Assembly (NCBI RefSeq): GCF_943734655.1
Contig: NC_071355.1
Location: 31,346,964 to 31,410,963 of the forward strand
Direction of reading: 5' to 3'
Source: Sabethes cyaneus
Lineage: Eukaryota; Arthropoda; Insecta; Diptera; Culicidae
Length of the DNA: 64,000 nt
Positions 47,890 through 58,200 of this stretch are shown in pieces (positions within the stretch are counted from its first letter, which is position 1; each line of letters starts with the position of its first letter). Position numbers and translations under genes: made by a program. Below the pieces are notes generated by a model, which was not told where the DNA came from, made no database searches, and was given only the letters and a program-made list of their open reading frames with translations.

Positions 47890-48038
47890 ATGGAAGAAAA
47901 GCAGCTGCCGTCAGCCCAGTCGGTCTACGGTGACAAAACCGTAAATATCGATTATTGGCATTATACGGGTCTGTGCCGAATCTGCATGCTCTGGGCCATC
48001 ATCGGCGAAATCGGTGAAGATGGAAAACTGAACGATAT
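47890..48038 (+). CDS. Candidate first coding exon, ZAD zinc-finger-like
   Basis: The ATG at 47890 is immediately preceded in frame by TGA. The 49 codons that follow are open and end at 48038, before GTGAGT, a consensus 5' splice donor (phase 2). The predicted N-terminus is MEEKQLPSAQSVYGDKTVNI, followed by DYWHYTGLCRICMLWAIIG and EIGEDGKLND. A single C-x-x-C in a GLCRICM context after a short leader is how ZAD (zinc-finger-associated) domains begin in insect C2H2 transcription factors. The partner cysteines would lie in the next exon, which I cannot find before 64000. It lies in single-copy-looking DNA, unlike its surroundings. A chance frame with a chance donor remains quite possible. Confidence 0.38.
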
Positions 48039-48843
48039 GTGAGTTTGTTTTTGCACGAACCCAATTAAGATTTGCTGGAAAATGTCAGCTCATATTGGGT
48101 GCTCTCTTTGTGTAGCATCGAATTAATTGCATTTGATGCCAGGCGAGCAATAAATTGCTAATTTCGTAGGTACTAAAATAAATGGCATCGGCTTTGCCAA
48201 ATGAGCTATTTCATTTGCCACGGGAAACGACGTAAAAAGCGTTTCGTTTAGATTGCTACATTTGGGTTTTACGGCAAAGAGGAGAGTCACAGTTTCTTTT
48301 GCCTAAATGCAGTTTGGAAATACTAATTATCAAATTATATGAAGGTTAGAAGAAGTTCTAAAAATATAATGTATTATTCGTGATTAAATTTGCCAGTTAC
48401 CCTGATAACTGTGCAAAGAAACTTCAGAATTATGCGGCAATCACGTTGTTTTTCTAACTAGTCTGTTATGAAAGTACTCCATAAGCGCAAGAATCTCTTC
48501 TGGATGTGTGATCAGTGCACCGAATTGACGAAAATGACTCGCATTAAAAAGGTTTTATCGTCCAGGACGTTTGATCAATTTCTGCCAATCACAGCGAGCC
48601 CATTGCTGACTTGAAGCAGGACAATCCACCGCTGAATCGACGTCAAGTTGAGCGCTTCAAGTTTGCTGGGGCGATGCTTGGGGTAGTACTAGCATCCTCA
48701 TCGCAGTCCTGTCAGCGAACAACTGTCGATTCGGTCCTGCATGTGGCTATACGGGACTAGGCTCCAAAAATTCCAGACCAGACAAGTGCTTTAACTCCTA
48801 TTACGATGCTTTCGATGGCACAGTTGAACTACATTCCGCTATT

Positions 48844-48844
<1 letters not shown>

Positions 48845-48906
<62 letters not shown>
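48845..48906. repeat. (CA)n microsatellite
   Basis: About 30 CA units with one AA interruption near 48891. It is followed by AATTTTATTTT/ACAATTTGGTCACAATT phrases (48907-49040), a degenerate AT-rich array. Confidence 0.96.
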
Positions 48907-48907
<1 letters not shown>

Positions 48908-49057
48908 GTTTTATTCGAATTTTATTTTAATTTTTATGTCATTCAATCACAATTTTTTATTTATATTGCTCTATTTTGCTACAATTTGGTCACAATTCTG
49001 TTTCGATTTTGTTTTGATTTCGTTCTAATTTAGTATTTGTACTGAATCGAATTTATC

Positions 49058-49215
49058 CTATTTTTGAGTAGCCAAGCTAGGAGGTGCGATGCTGGGTGGT
49101 TCCCGGCTGCCTGATCTCAAAACCGGGGTTTTGGGCAGACGGCGGAACCACACGGCCTTGCTAATAGGTAAGCCTAATTTAGTTATTTTAATTATTTTTT
49201 TTCGATTTAGATTAT
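49058..49215 (+). repeat. Dispersed block, second copy of 24836-24960
   Basis: Carries GTAGCCAAGCTAGGAGGTGC, then GCTGGGTGGTTCCCGG and TAATAGGTAAGCCTAA. It includes a middle segment with the near-palindromic CAAAACCGGGGTTTTGG that the other copy lacks. Confidence 0.7.
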
Positions 49216-49230
49216 GAAGGATCTCTTGCA

Positions 49231-49890
49231 TCCGAAGTACAGTTTAATTGTTCTGTAAACATGACTGAGATGGATTTTTAAAACAACTATAACTTTTGAG
49301 GATACAAACAGATACAATCAATTGACACTTGCTTTTACAGGCTTTTTGTTGTACTTTTAGGTAGGAGTTGTTTGATCTGCCACCATTTGCCACCTTGGGA
49401 AATATTTAAGCTCAAAGAAGTACTATTTTTCACCAAAAAAGCTCAAAATCTCCGAAACTTTAGAAAATAACATATAATAATGTTCTACAGAAACGTTGAT
49501 TTTAGCAAGATAAACAACTTTCTAGAACACTATGAACACGTAAAAATTGACCAGAATAAGTCAGGGTTTAAACACGGTTTGTCCACGAATAACGCTTAAT
49601 AGATAATTTCCATGAAGAGATACAAGTATGGTGTCTTTGGCAAAGTTGTTTGTATTAATATTTACAACAACTTTGCCAAAAGTACCACACCTGTATCTCG
49701 AATATATGAGAAAATAAATTTCGTATCTCACTTCTACGGGAATTAATCACCCAAAGATTTCTCTCACAAGAAGGGGCTTATTATACCAAGAAATGTTCCT
49801 AAAGACACTATATGCGAAAATCTTCACGTTTCGGCGCAATATCACACGATCACGTATTTCGCTGTTTGAACCACTGTGCGCTGGTTTAAA
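49231..49890 (-). repeat. Single-arm copy of the 18078 foldback element
   Basis: Inverse of the left arm at 18078-18750. It reads GGATTTTTAAAACAACTATA, CCACCATTTGCCACCTTGGG, TCTAGAACACTATGAACACG and AAGGGGCTTATTATACC, and ends CCACTGTGCGCTGG. There is no opposing arm, so this could be the ancestral non-foldback form or a solo half. Confidence 0.88.
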
Positions 49891-49894
49891 ATCT

Positions 49895-50848
49895 GATCAA
49901 TGATAAAAAAATGTGGACCAAAATCTCGTTTATAATATGGCCCAGTTTATGAATCTGGTATGGGTCCAGTACGTGGTCCAAAATTTGGTCCCACATCTAC
50001 TCCAACCAAAATATGATAAAAAAATATGGTCATAAATATTATCCAAAACTTAATCCGAATTTCATAGAAATGGTGTCCAAAATCTAGCCCAAAATCTGAT
50101 GGAGGTCCAACTTCTGGTTCAGTCCCAGAATCTGGTCCAAAATATGGCCAAAATCTAATTAAAAATCTAGTTCAAAATCTGAACTATCTTAATCTAGTTT
50201 AAACTATCTTAATCTAGTTAAAATTTGATACAAAATCTGGAACAAAATTTTATTTAAGAAATGTGGTCCGCAAGCTAGTTCAGGTTCAAAATACGGTTTA
50301 GGTCCAGAATCTGGTCCAAAACCTGATCCAAAATCTCGTTGGTGGTTTCCAATCTATTCAAACATGTAGCCCGAAATCTGGTTGATATTCTGGTCCAGTT
50401 CTAGAATCTGGATCCTAATTCAATGCAAAATCTGATAAAAATATGGATCTTATCTGGAATCTGATGTAGATCCAAGATCTTGTTCAAGTCCAGAATCTGA
50501 TTCAAAATCTGACTGAAAATGAGGAGCAAAATGTGATCAAAAATGTGGTCCTAAATCTTATTCCAAATCTGCTAAAATTATGGTCCAAAATTTGGTCCAG
50601 AATCTGATGCAGGTCCAGACCAGGTCTGGAATCTAGGCTCAGAAGCTAGTCCCAATCTGTTTCAACATCTGAAACAAAATTTGTTAAAGTATGTGGCCCA
50701 CGAACCAGGTCCAAAATATGGCTCAAGTCCAGAATTAGGCTAAAAATTGGATCCAAAATCTGGTTGCTGGTTTAATATCTGATAAAAAATCTGGCTGATA
50801 TTCCGGTTCCAGAATTTGGATCCAATTTAATGCAAAATCTGATAAAAA
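49895..50848 (+). repeat. Phrase-like satellite (GGTCCAGAATCTGG type), block 1
   Basis: Degenerate units of 12-36 bp are built from GTCCAGAATCTGG, CCAAAATCTGAT and AAAAATGTGGTCC in variable order. It ends where the element at 50849 begins and resumes at 52795; the same vocabulary returns at 56570-58200. Asp-Gln-Ile-Leu-rich frames on the minus strand are compositional artefacts. Confidence 0.85.
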
Positions 50849-52641
50849 ACCCGATTTAATCCACCTAGTGGTGAAAGGAACCTTTGTTATACGGTCTTAC
50901 TTGCTATTTGAGATAGAAATCGACACGTCTTCGGAACATAATTCATCTATTGGTTATCATTGCGTAGTGCGTTGATTTACATAAAATTTTTGAAAATTGA
51001 ATAAGTTTACAAAATTTTAACAAAATAGGAACACTTTTAAATTTTGATAGATCCTTTGTTCATGAAATTGCCGAGTAAGGATAAGTAAGTTGTTATTAAT
51101 CTGAGTAAGTGCAAATAAAAGTAAGTTGTAAGTGGAAATCTTATCCTTTAGCATATACGTTGTCTAGTAAAGGTCTAGTTTATAGGTTTTTGAACTATGC
51201 ATAGTTTCCTGTAATGCCATTCTATTTGACTCACATCAATAGAGTTTTCTTGAATAATTTTCATCAATTTTTGTTAACTCACGCTGTTGTATTTTATACA
51301 ACACGTGTAGGTTTTTCAACGCCATATTGTTATAAAGTTACAAATCGTTGTTTAACTAACGTATATTCTTCAACATACTTATTGTAAGCAAAATATCATA
51401 ATTATTCAATGCATTAATAATTTAAATTGTTGGGAAAATATATGCAGCAAAACTATCAGCAAATGTAAAATGTTTAAAATGTATCCGTCTGCTGGTAGTC
51501 GAGTAATGCGGAGTCAAAATTAGGGTATTTTTTATAATCAAAGTTCCACAGATCCTAAACAAGCAAACATAGAGGTATAGTCTTTTCAGCAAAGTTGTGT
51601 ATTTTTACTATTTGTACAATTTTATAGTACATGAAAAAGTCATACAACAATTACAAAAAGAGCAAAAATAGAAAAACTGATTTTACAAATTCACATACAA
51701 TAAATAAGATATTTTTCTCTTCGCTGCAGAGATAGAAGGTTACTGTCTTTAGCAAAATTTCTTGTAATGATATGCTCTAAAACTTTGCAGAACACATCAA
51801 TGTGTTATATTGACACTGAAGAAAAATAATTTTTTTATTTCACTTTTAGGGGGATTAATCAAAATTTAAATTCCACCAGACGATAGAGCTTTTTAATTTC
51901 AAGAAACTCTTCTAAAGGTTCGATGAACCTAAAACCAAGTTTTCCCAGTCAAAACTCTAGTGCACACGTTTTCTTTGGTTTGGGGCTATTGTGCGCGCGA
52001 GTAACTGTGTTACAAAAGTTGGCGCGAGTGTTCGAGGGGTAATATCTTTTAACCGGTAAAACCAATTCTTATGCAATTTTGCATATATATTCGTAGTGTC
52101 AAAACCTCTCGTTTGATATTAAATTATTTCAAATTAGGTAAATTATCTTGGTTAAAATCATTATAAATTATTGTTAATTTTGGTGTGGTGTATACGGTTG
52201 CTCATAACTTTCAAATTAAACGTCCAATCAAAAAACCATTCAATAGTGATCTATTAGGATATATTATCTTTCCAAAGAGACTAATAGCGCATAAATCGGT
52301 TTGGCCATCTCTAAGAAACAGGCGATAATTATTACCTTGTCAAAACAGGTTTTTTAAGCATAACTTTTAAACTACTTGTTTGTTTTCAATTAAAAATTGC
52401 TGAACAATTTAGCTTTAATAAGGGCTTTCATTTGATACTAAGATCGTTGAAATTGGTCATGTAGTTCCGAAGAAACCCGTGTCACATATTTTTTACATTT
52501 TTGCTTATAACTTTTAAACGAAACGTCGTATCACGAAACAACTCAATAGTGATCTACTAGACAATAACACCTTTCAAACAAAAGTAATAGCGAACCATTC
52601 GGTTCAGCCATCTCTGAGAAACAGGCGATAGAAAAAATCAT

Positions 52642-52673
<32 letters not shown>

Positions 52674-52794
52674 CAGACATTGCTCAAATCGTCGAACCCT
52701 ATCGATTGGTATATGTGACTTGGCCCTCCGGGCCTCGGATCAATTTCGTGTTTTTCGACCAATTTTTAAACCTTTGTTATAGTATAACAAAGGT
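50849..52794 (-). mobile_element. Interspersed element, copy 2 (inverse of 2890-7493)
   Basis: The left end ACCCGATTTAATCCACCTAG, then CCTTTGTTATAC, mirrors the right end of copy 1. The right end contains a perfect 25-bp palindrome, ACCTTTGTTATA-G-TATAACAAAGGT (52770-52794). Between them, GGCCCTCCGGGCC and the blocks around TCCAATCAAAAAACCATTCA and CGTTGAAATTGGTCATGTAG match copy 1 inverted. It lacks the 143-bp array and about 2.6 kb present in copy 1. It lies inside the phrase-like satellite. Confidence 0.65.
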
Positions 52795-52950
52795 AAAAAT
52801 GTGGTCCAGAATCGGGAAAAGGCTCACAATCTGGTCCAGGTCTAGAATCTGGTACAAAATTTATTCAAAAATGTGGTCCAAAATTTGACCTAGAATCTGA
52901 TGCAGCTCCAAGATCTTGTACAGGTCCAGAATCTGATCCATAATCTGAGG
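52795..52950 (+). repeat. Phrase-like satellite, block 1 continued
   Basis: Resumes directly after the element end with AAAAATGTGGTCCAGAATC and CAGGTCCAGAATCTG units, showing that the element interrupted one array. Confidence 0.8.
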
Positions 52951-53110
52951 TGTTGTGCACAAGATACGACCGCATAGGTGACGTAGGACTACGTAAGTCT
53001 CTTTGTAGCGATAGTAGGATGTATCCATGTATGTAATAATACCATTCTTCATGTATACAACCTATATACGCAACGTTTATCCTAGTAGTAACATTGTATA
53101 CGTTCAATCT
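52945..53110 (-). repeat. Dispersed repeat, inverse copy of 36240-36440
   Basis: Contains GACCGCATAGGTGACG, the palindrome TGACGTAGGACTACGTA (52979), GTAGGATGTATCCATGTATG and CATTGTATACGTTCAATC, all in inverse order to 36240-36440. Confidence 0.8.
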
Positions 53111-53717
53111 TCAACCGATTTCGGAGTTATTTTTATGAATTGATTGGATCTATTTTATTAAAACGAATCGAAGTCACACTAAACCAAGCAGTAAATAAAT
53201 TTTCATGATCTGTTTCTACGTTGAATAGTGCTTTTCCTCTGATAATCGGTAGACGGTACGCGCGAGTTTTCAAAAAGCTGAAAACTTTTCTGCAGTTTAC
53301 AAAAGAAGAACTCTCATAATAAAGCATTTACAAGCTGCAGACGTTTTGGAAGTGGCAGAAAATGTCGCCCGTGACCAGAAAACTTATTTCCGCCATTTGT
53401 TGGTCATCCGTAACGGCGAAAAGTTCAACTTTTCCCTCGTTGCCTGTATTATAATGGTATTAACTGGGCAAGAAAATATAATAAACTCTTCAATCGTTGT
53501 GTGGCCCTGAAAAGGACCGATTGTTTGATTATCATAACTCCAGCTTGAAATAAACTTGCACTAACGCACTTAACGTAATTCTCTGTTCGGTAAATTGGAG
53601 TACCGATAACCGCTAACCAGGCACGACTTGTTGCAACGGACCACCGGAAAGCCTCAGCAGCTATGCTATGGACGAAGTCGTTCGTGTATGGTCCTGAGTC
53701 AAGATGAAATATCATTC
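53111..53717. other. No recognisable feature; 3' flank of histone relic
   Basis: No repeat or protein motif recognised. If the H2A relic on the minus strand once had a 3' stem-loop it would lie here, but I could not identify one. Confidence 0.4.
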
Positions 53718-53960
53718 CAGGCCAGGCGGCCAACTGCAAGTGACATGGCATAATTCTGGTCGTTTTGTTGTCGCGAGCAGCATGTTTCCTGCCAATTCCA
53801 GAACTTCAGCAGCCAGATATTCCATCACGGCAGCGAGACGAGTGCTCCAGCTCCAACACGCTCAGCATACTTTCCTTTCCTCAGCAGCCGATGAACACGA
53901 CCAACTGACGACAATGTGCACCGTAAGGCAAACAATGTTTCAAATACAAGCTTTAAAATT
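53718..53960 (-). pseudogene. Histone H2A pseudogene
   Basis: Three consecutive pieces of canonical H2A appear on the minus strand in the correct order but in three frames: VGRVHRLLRKGKYAERVGA (about 53835-53903), LAAVMEYLAAEVLELAGN (about 53788-53840) and AARDNKTTRIMPCHLQLA (about 53725-53790). They cover the histone-fold core, about residues 27-100 of roughly 125. The sequence matches replication-dependent H2A and not the H2A.Z/H2Av type, which differs in the RxLLRKG segment. At least two frameshifts, the lost PVY after AGA and a missing acidic-patch tail (IRNDEELN) make it non-functional. A remnant of H1 lies 100-350 bp further along the same strand, suggesting a decayed piece of a histone cluster and not a retrocopy. 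Confidence 0.88.
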
Positions 53961-54069
53961 ATGCCACGGATGTGACTCGAAAGCTGCCTGCCCGATGTGC
54001 CGCAAGCTAGCTGTATGCCGATGTGTCGCCAACGAAAGCTGCTGACCGAATGACGATGCGCAGTGAAAG

Positions 54070-54197
54070 GCATAGCAGCCAAAACCATATCGTTCACTGG
54101 CGGATGAGTCGAAGGATTCTTCGGTTTGTTGGCGTCTCGCTTGGTGAATTTGGATGTCTTCGTTGCCTTATCCGGGGAAGCAGCAATAGCTGAAGCT
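54070..54197 (-). pseudogene. Histone H1 pseudogene fragment
   Basis: The minus strand reads AIAASPDKATKTSKFTKRD and then NKPKNPSTHPPVNDMVLAAM. The first part is a Lys/Ala/Pro/Ser-rich N-terminal tail. The HPPVxDMVxxAI segment is the hallmark start of the linker-histone globular domain. After VLAAM the match is lost: the expected LKERxGSS and AIKKYI segments are not readable, so the globular domain was deleted or overwritten. It is on the same strand as the H2A relic at 53718-53960. Sequence between them (about 53985-54055) has a weak plus-strand resemblance to the H3 N-terminal coding region that I do not claim. Confidence 0.72.
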
Positions 54198-54299
54198 CAA
54201 CAATTTTCGATTGGATTCTATAGGGCGTAAATTAAATACAATCGTAAGGAAGCTTAACCCATAGCTCATATCGTATATATTTCTGTCATCCATGCTAGG

Positions 54300-54770
54300 G
54301 AAGCACTGACTTGGGAAGGCAAAAAAATGAAAATAATTCAATTTTCCAACGACTCGCATTGAAAATCAATACTTTTCTATATTTCCAATATTTTCCAAAT
54401 CGATTTTCCGATCAATTGGTGTAAATATCTTGGAAATACATTAAAAATTGACTGAATTATAAGCCGAAGCGTGAAAACGCATTTCCACTTTGATGACGTC
54501 ATTTTCAACAACCAATTACGAAGCGAGAATTCTAGTGAAACATAGGTTCATTATTTTCAATTTTTCAATAGCTCAACATCAAGAATCCATACTTTTCTTC
54601 ATTTGGGCCAATTCTTAGAAGATTTACCAATCGATTGGTGTAAGAATATTGAATATCGGTCGGGAAACCACTAAACTATTAGCGTTCAAAACGTGACCAC
54701 TTTTCGGGTAAGATTTTTTGGAACTACCCCCTATATCAGCTACCTTCCTGAAAGACGTAGTCCTACGTCA
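54300..54770 (-). repeat. Dispersed repeat, inverse copy of 44158-44440, tandem pair
   Basis: The part 54525-54770 is the inverse of 44163-44415, ending at GACGTAGTCCTACGTCA (54754). A more diverged unit with the same landmarks (AATCAATACTTTTCTA, CGATCAATTGGTGTAA) precedes it at 54360-54470, so the repeat is partly duplicated here. Confidence 0.78.
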
Positions 54771-54789
54771 AAAAATCGCCGACCTAAGC

Positions 54790-55525
54790 GTGGTGTGACG
54801 TGTGAGGTGTCCTATTGGTATCCCGTTCGACGACGCCTCACACAAAATAATTCAAAGGATTGATATCGGGACTGCTAAGGGGCCAACCCGAGTAACAGAC
54901 CTAGCCATATTAAGTTATAAAAACCTACTTATAACTGATTTTAGTTATAAATAGGTTGCAGCAACCAAAAGTCACAAAAATGTGCTACTTGGGAAATCTC
55001 CCAAAACTCCGGAACATGTTCAGCAAGCCATTTTTGTGTTTTATTGGCATTACGAGCAGGTGCTCCGTCTTGTTGGAAAATAAAATGACGGCCAGCAGCA
55101 ATCTCTTTCATCTACGGGAACCTTCAGATATATATGGGCTGTTACCTTTAGTCCTTGTTCAAAGAAATACGGAGGCATTACATCCCCCTCGCTGGAGTCT
55201 ACGCCTAGAACCATCACATGGGTCGAAAACTTTGTTGACATGACGATAAAAACCTGACTACTATCTGGTGCAAGTCACCTGTCATTCTTTCGATTCACTT
55301 TTTGATCCTGATTAAAGTTTTTTTCATCGGAGAAAAAGATGACAGAATCATTACGATGGGGATGCTTCAACCGACTCAGCAGTTTTTTAACTTTCCTGAA
55401 TCGCCGTGATTTGGTCGCAGCATTTATAAATTGACCTCTGGGTAGCGCATACGACTTATAACCAAGGTTTTTGGCTTCGCAAATATCAGAAATTGCTATT
55501 TGAAATTTAGCATTAGCATTAGTAA
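54790..55525 (-). pseudogene. Tc1/mariner-type transposase pseudogene (DD37-like)
   Basis: The minus strand gives, in order, NLGYKSYALPRGQFINAATK; SVIFFSDEKNFNQDQKVNRK with the first catalytic Asp; NDRWLAP; THVMVLGVDSSEGDVMPPYF followed by FEQGLKV; then, after a frame change, FQQDGAPARNANKTQKWLAE with the second catalytic Asp; and finally WPLSSPDINPLNYFV, the third catalytic region. The family normally has NPLD or NPxE here, so the last acidic residue may be lost. A TATAAC-rich insert of about 65 bp separates the second and third regions. The N-terminal helix-turn-helix is absent, and no terminal repeats were found. This DNA cut-and-paste transposase is inactive. It is a different lineage from the mariner at 21478-22300. 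Confidence 0.87.
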
Positions 55526-56051
55526 ATGAGGTTGAGGTTGCACACGTCTTAGATGGCTATATAATCGCACTATATACCTGGCTACGTCCGAACAACCGCA
55601 GGGGAAGTGGATAGGAATGTTAGTGATACCATCTACGTTTGAAAGTTCAGGGAACCCATACTACTTTCATAGATGTTACAGGAAAACAGAGGATATCGTA
55701 TTAGTAGGGCAAGGTAAATAATAAGGATCGTGAGGATTCAATAATAAAGTATTCTAGCATTCCTATTCTTGGCCTATGCCGATTGTTCCGGTCCGTATTC
55801 AAATTATTTACTGGTGTACTGGTATTTTTTACGAATGGTTTGAAAGGTCTTACCAACTCCTGTGTCGTCGGAAGATCAACGTGACAGTACTGTTTAGCGT
55901 TCAACACTGACACGAGGACAATGACCGCTCCACAGTGGTCCAAAAGACCAAAAAGTGGAACTTTTTTCCTAGTGTCTTTTGCTTTCATTTTATGATCTAT
56001 GGTCTTCAGTTCATATGAATATACCCCTTAATATAAAAGTGTCAAAAGTTA
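55526..56051. other. No recognisable feature
   Basis: No repeat unit or motif seen, except CACAGTGGTCCAAAA at 55932, which matches the end of the 18078 foldback element over about 14 bases and may be a solo terminus. Confidence 0.4.
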
Positions 56052-56423
56052 CCCAGCTAGCACCAACTCGTATATTAATGTACGAAAACTATCGTAAATA
56101 TCTTCTAACAAACTCGAAATCGTAACTAAAGCTGGATAAAGTGGGATCAAGTTGATTTTTTGTCGTATATAATGATAATGACTGACATACATACGATTTT
56201 CAGCACAAAATCGTAGAATAGTACGACTCGTGCTTAATTGGATATTATCGTATATAAATACTTATATAGTCGTACCGCTCAAAATTATTCGTAATCACTT
56301 ATATCGCCTCCAAAATAGTACGGATATGCCAATTTTGCGCATGAAATACGATTTATTTAGCATGTATATCTGTACGTAATGCTGATTTTTTCCTTTTTTA
56401 TACATATGACAATGCTAGCTGGG
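56052..56423 (-). mobile_element. 372-bp MITE with CCCAGCTAGCA termini, copy 2
   Basis: Inverse copy of 9655-10031. Ends are CCCAGCTAGCA and TGCTAGCTGGG, flanked by TA (56050-56051 and 56424-56425). The interior is colinear, including AAGTGGGATCAAGTTGATTT. The close match suggests recent spread. Confidence 0.9.
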
Positions 56424-56969
56424 TAGCCATCACTTACTATAATAAAAATAAAAAAAACTTTTTTGTGTTAGGAAAAATAGGCATAGTTTCTTCGGCAAAG
56501 TTGTAAATAATGTAAAAACAAGCAACTCTACTGTAGAAATAAAACTTCTATCGTTATCGAGTGTTACAAAATCTGGAACGAAATATGATAAAAAATATGG
56601 TCCGCAATCTAGTCCAGGTCCAGAATCTAGTTCAAAACCCTATCCAAAATCTGGTTGGTGGTTTAAAACGGGAAAACGTTCACAATCTGGTCCAGGTCTA
56701 AAATCTGGAACAAAATTTAATAAAAAATGTGGTCTAAAATTTGATTTAGAATCTCTTGCAGCTTCAAGATCTTGTTTAGATCCAGAATCTGATCCACAAT
56801 CCGATCGAAAATGAGGACCAAAATGTAATCAAAAATGTGGTCCAAAATATTATCCAAAATCTGGTCTAAATCTGATAATAATGTGGCCCAAAATTTGGTT
56901 CAGATCCTGATGCAGGTCCAGAATCTAGTCCTAATCTGTTTCAAAATCTGAAACAAAATTTGTTACAGT

Positions 56970-57207
56970 ATGAAGTCCTTGATAAAGCAAAGCAAAGCCT
57001 AGGTGCTACATTCCATTATCGAAACTTGACCTTCTATTTTTTTATACGACAGACTTCGCAGCCAGCTGTTAGAATGCAGGACAATTACAGGGCCAGTTGC
57101 TACGATCCTATTGACTCTAACAGCTTCTCCCAGTCGAGATTCGAACATACGACGACTGGCTTATTAGGCCAGTATCATACCTCGGAGCCAACTGGGAGGC
57201 CTGATAC
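56970..57207 (-). mobile_element. tRNA-derived SINE, full-length copy
   Basis: Read on the minus strand: tRNA-like head starting GGCCTCCCAGTTGGCTCCGA, with an A-box-like TTGGCTCCGAGG and a B box GTTCGAATC. The body follows (GTCAATAGGATCGTAGCAAC), and the 3' end is CTTTGCTTTGCTTTATC. AAGTCC at each edge may be a short target duplication. Relatives: 24220-24425 and 32335-32465. Confidence 0.85.
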
Positions 57208-57555
57208 AAGTCCAAAATATGGTCCAGATCCAGAATTAGGTTAAAAATCGGATCCAATATCTGGTTGCTGGCTTAAAATCTGATAAAAAATGTGGTCCAA
57301 AATCTGGTTTATAATCTGGTCCAGTTTGAGAATCTGGTCTGGGTCCAGTATGTGGTTCAAAATTTGGTTCCACATCTGATCCAAAATATTATAAAAAATG
57401 TGGTCCAAAATATTATCCAAAACTTGGTCCAAAGTTCATAAAAATGTGGCCCAAAACCTGGCCGGGAATTCGATGGAGGTCCAACAATTGGTTCAGGCCT
57501 AAAATCTGGTCCAAGATATGGCCAAAATCTAATTGAAAATCTGATCTAGAATCTG

Positions 57556-57686
57556 TTTTTGTTTGTTTAGATTATAGTCACTTTAACCAGTTTTGGGTCA
57601 TTCGTGACTTCTGCGGGGTTGGGATTTGAACCCGGGTCCTCGGCGTGAGAGGCGTGAATGCTAACCACTACGTCGGGACTGACCCC
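57556..57686 (-). mobile_element. Second tRNA-derived SINE family, with target duplication
   Basis: Minus strand: GGGGTCAGTCCCGACGTAGT, then the A-box TGGTTAGCATT, CTCTCACGCCGAGGACC, the B box GGTTCAAATCC, and a body ending GACTATAATC with a CTAAACAAACAAAAA tail. The 11-bp repeat ATCTAGAATCT flanks it exactly (57544-57554 and 57687-57697). It differs from the SINE at 56970 in head and body. The tRNA-like 5' half resembles Feilai-type mosquito SINEs, from memory. Confidence 0.9.
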
Positions 57687-58200
57687 ATCTAGAATCTAGT
57701 TTAAATATGTTCCAAGATATCTTACGAAGTCTAGAACAAAGTTCGATAAAAAATGTGGTCCGCAATCTAGTCCAGGTTCAAAATACGGTCCAGGTCCAGA
57801 ATCTAGTTCAAAACTGGATCCCAAATCTGGTTGGTGGTTAAAAATCTGATCAAATAGGTGGTCCAGAATCGAGGACAGGTCCACGATCTGGTCCAGGTCT
57901 AGATTATGGTCCACAATAAGATCCAAAATCTGATCTAGAATTTGATGCAGCTCCAAGATCTAGTTCAGGTCTAGAATCTGATTCCAAATTTGATTAAAAA
58001 TGAGAACCAAAATGTGATAACAAACGTGGTCCAAAAGCTTATTTAAAAACTGCTCCAATGCGGTTAAAAATTTTGTCCAGTACCTATCTAGTTCTCATCT
58101 GTTCCAAAATGTGGAATCAAATTTGATAAACAATGTGGTCCAGAATTTAGCGCAGGCTCAGAAGCTGATGATGGTTTGAAATCTTATCAAAAATAATAAA

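Larger units (their letters stand above)
56570..58200 (+). repeat. Phrase-like satellite (GGTCCAGAATCTGG type), block 2
   Basis: Same vocabulary as 49895-50848: GGTCCAGAATCTAG, CAAAATCTGGTTGGTGGTTT, AAAAATGTGGTCC and TCTGATCC. It is interrupted by two SINEs (56970-57207 and 57556-57686). Long-range order repeats loosely, with the TCTGGTTGGTGGTT phrase recurring near 56650 and 57825, hinting at a higher-order unit of about 1.2 kb. Confidence 0.85.

Noticed and set aside
53704..54045. Cysteine-rich plus-strand frame (CHGCDSKAACPMCRKL...)
   Set aside because: It is antisense to the histone H2A relic, whose motifs are unmistakable; the cysteines come from the complement.
57570..57686. A genuine tRNA gene
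   Set aside because: A and B boxes are present, but the acceptor ends do not pair as a cloverleaf, a non-tRNA body and tail follow, and an exact target duplication flanks the unit: a SINE.
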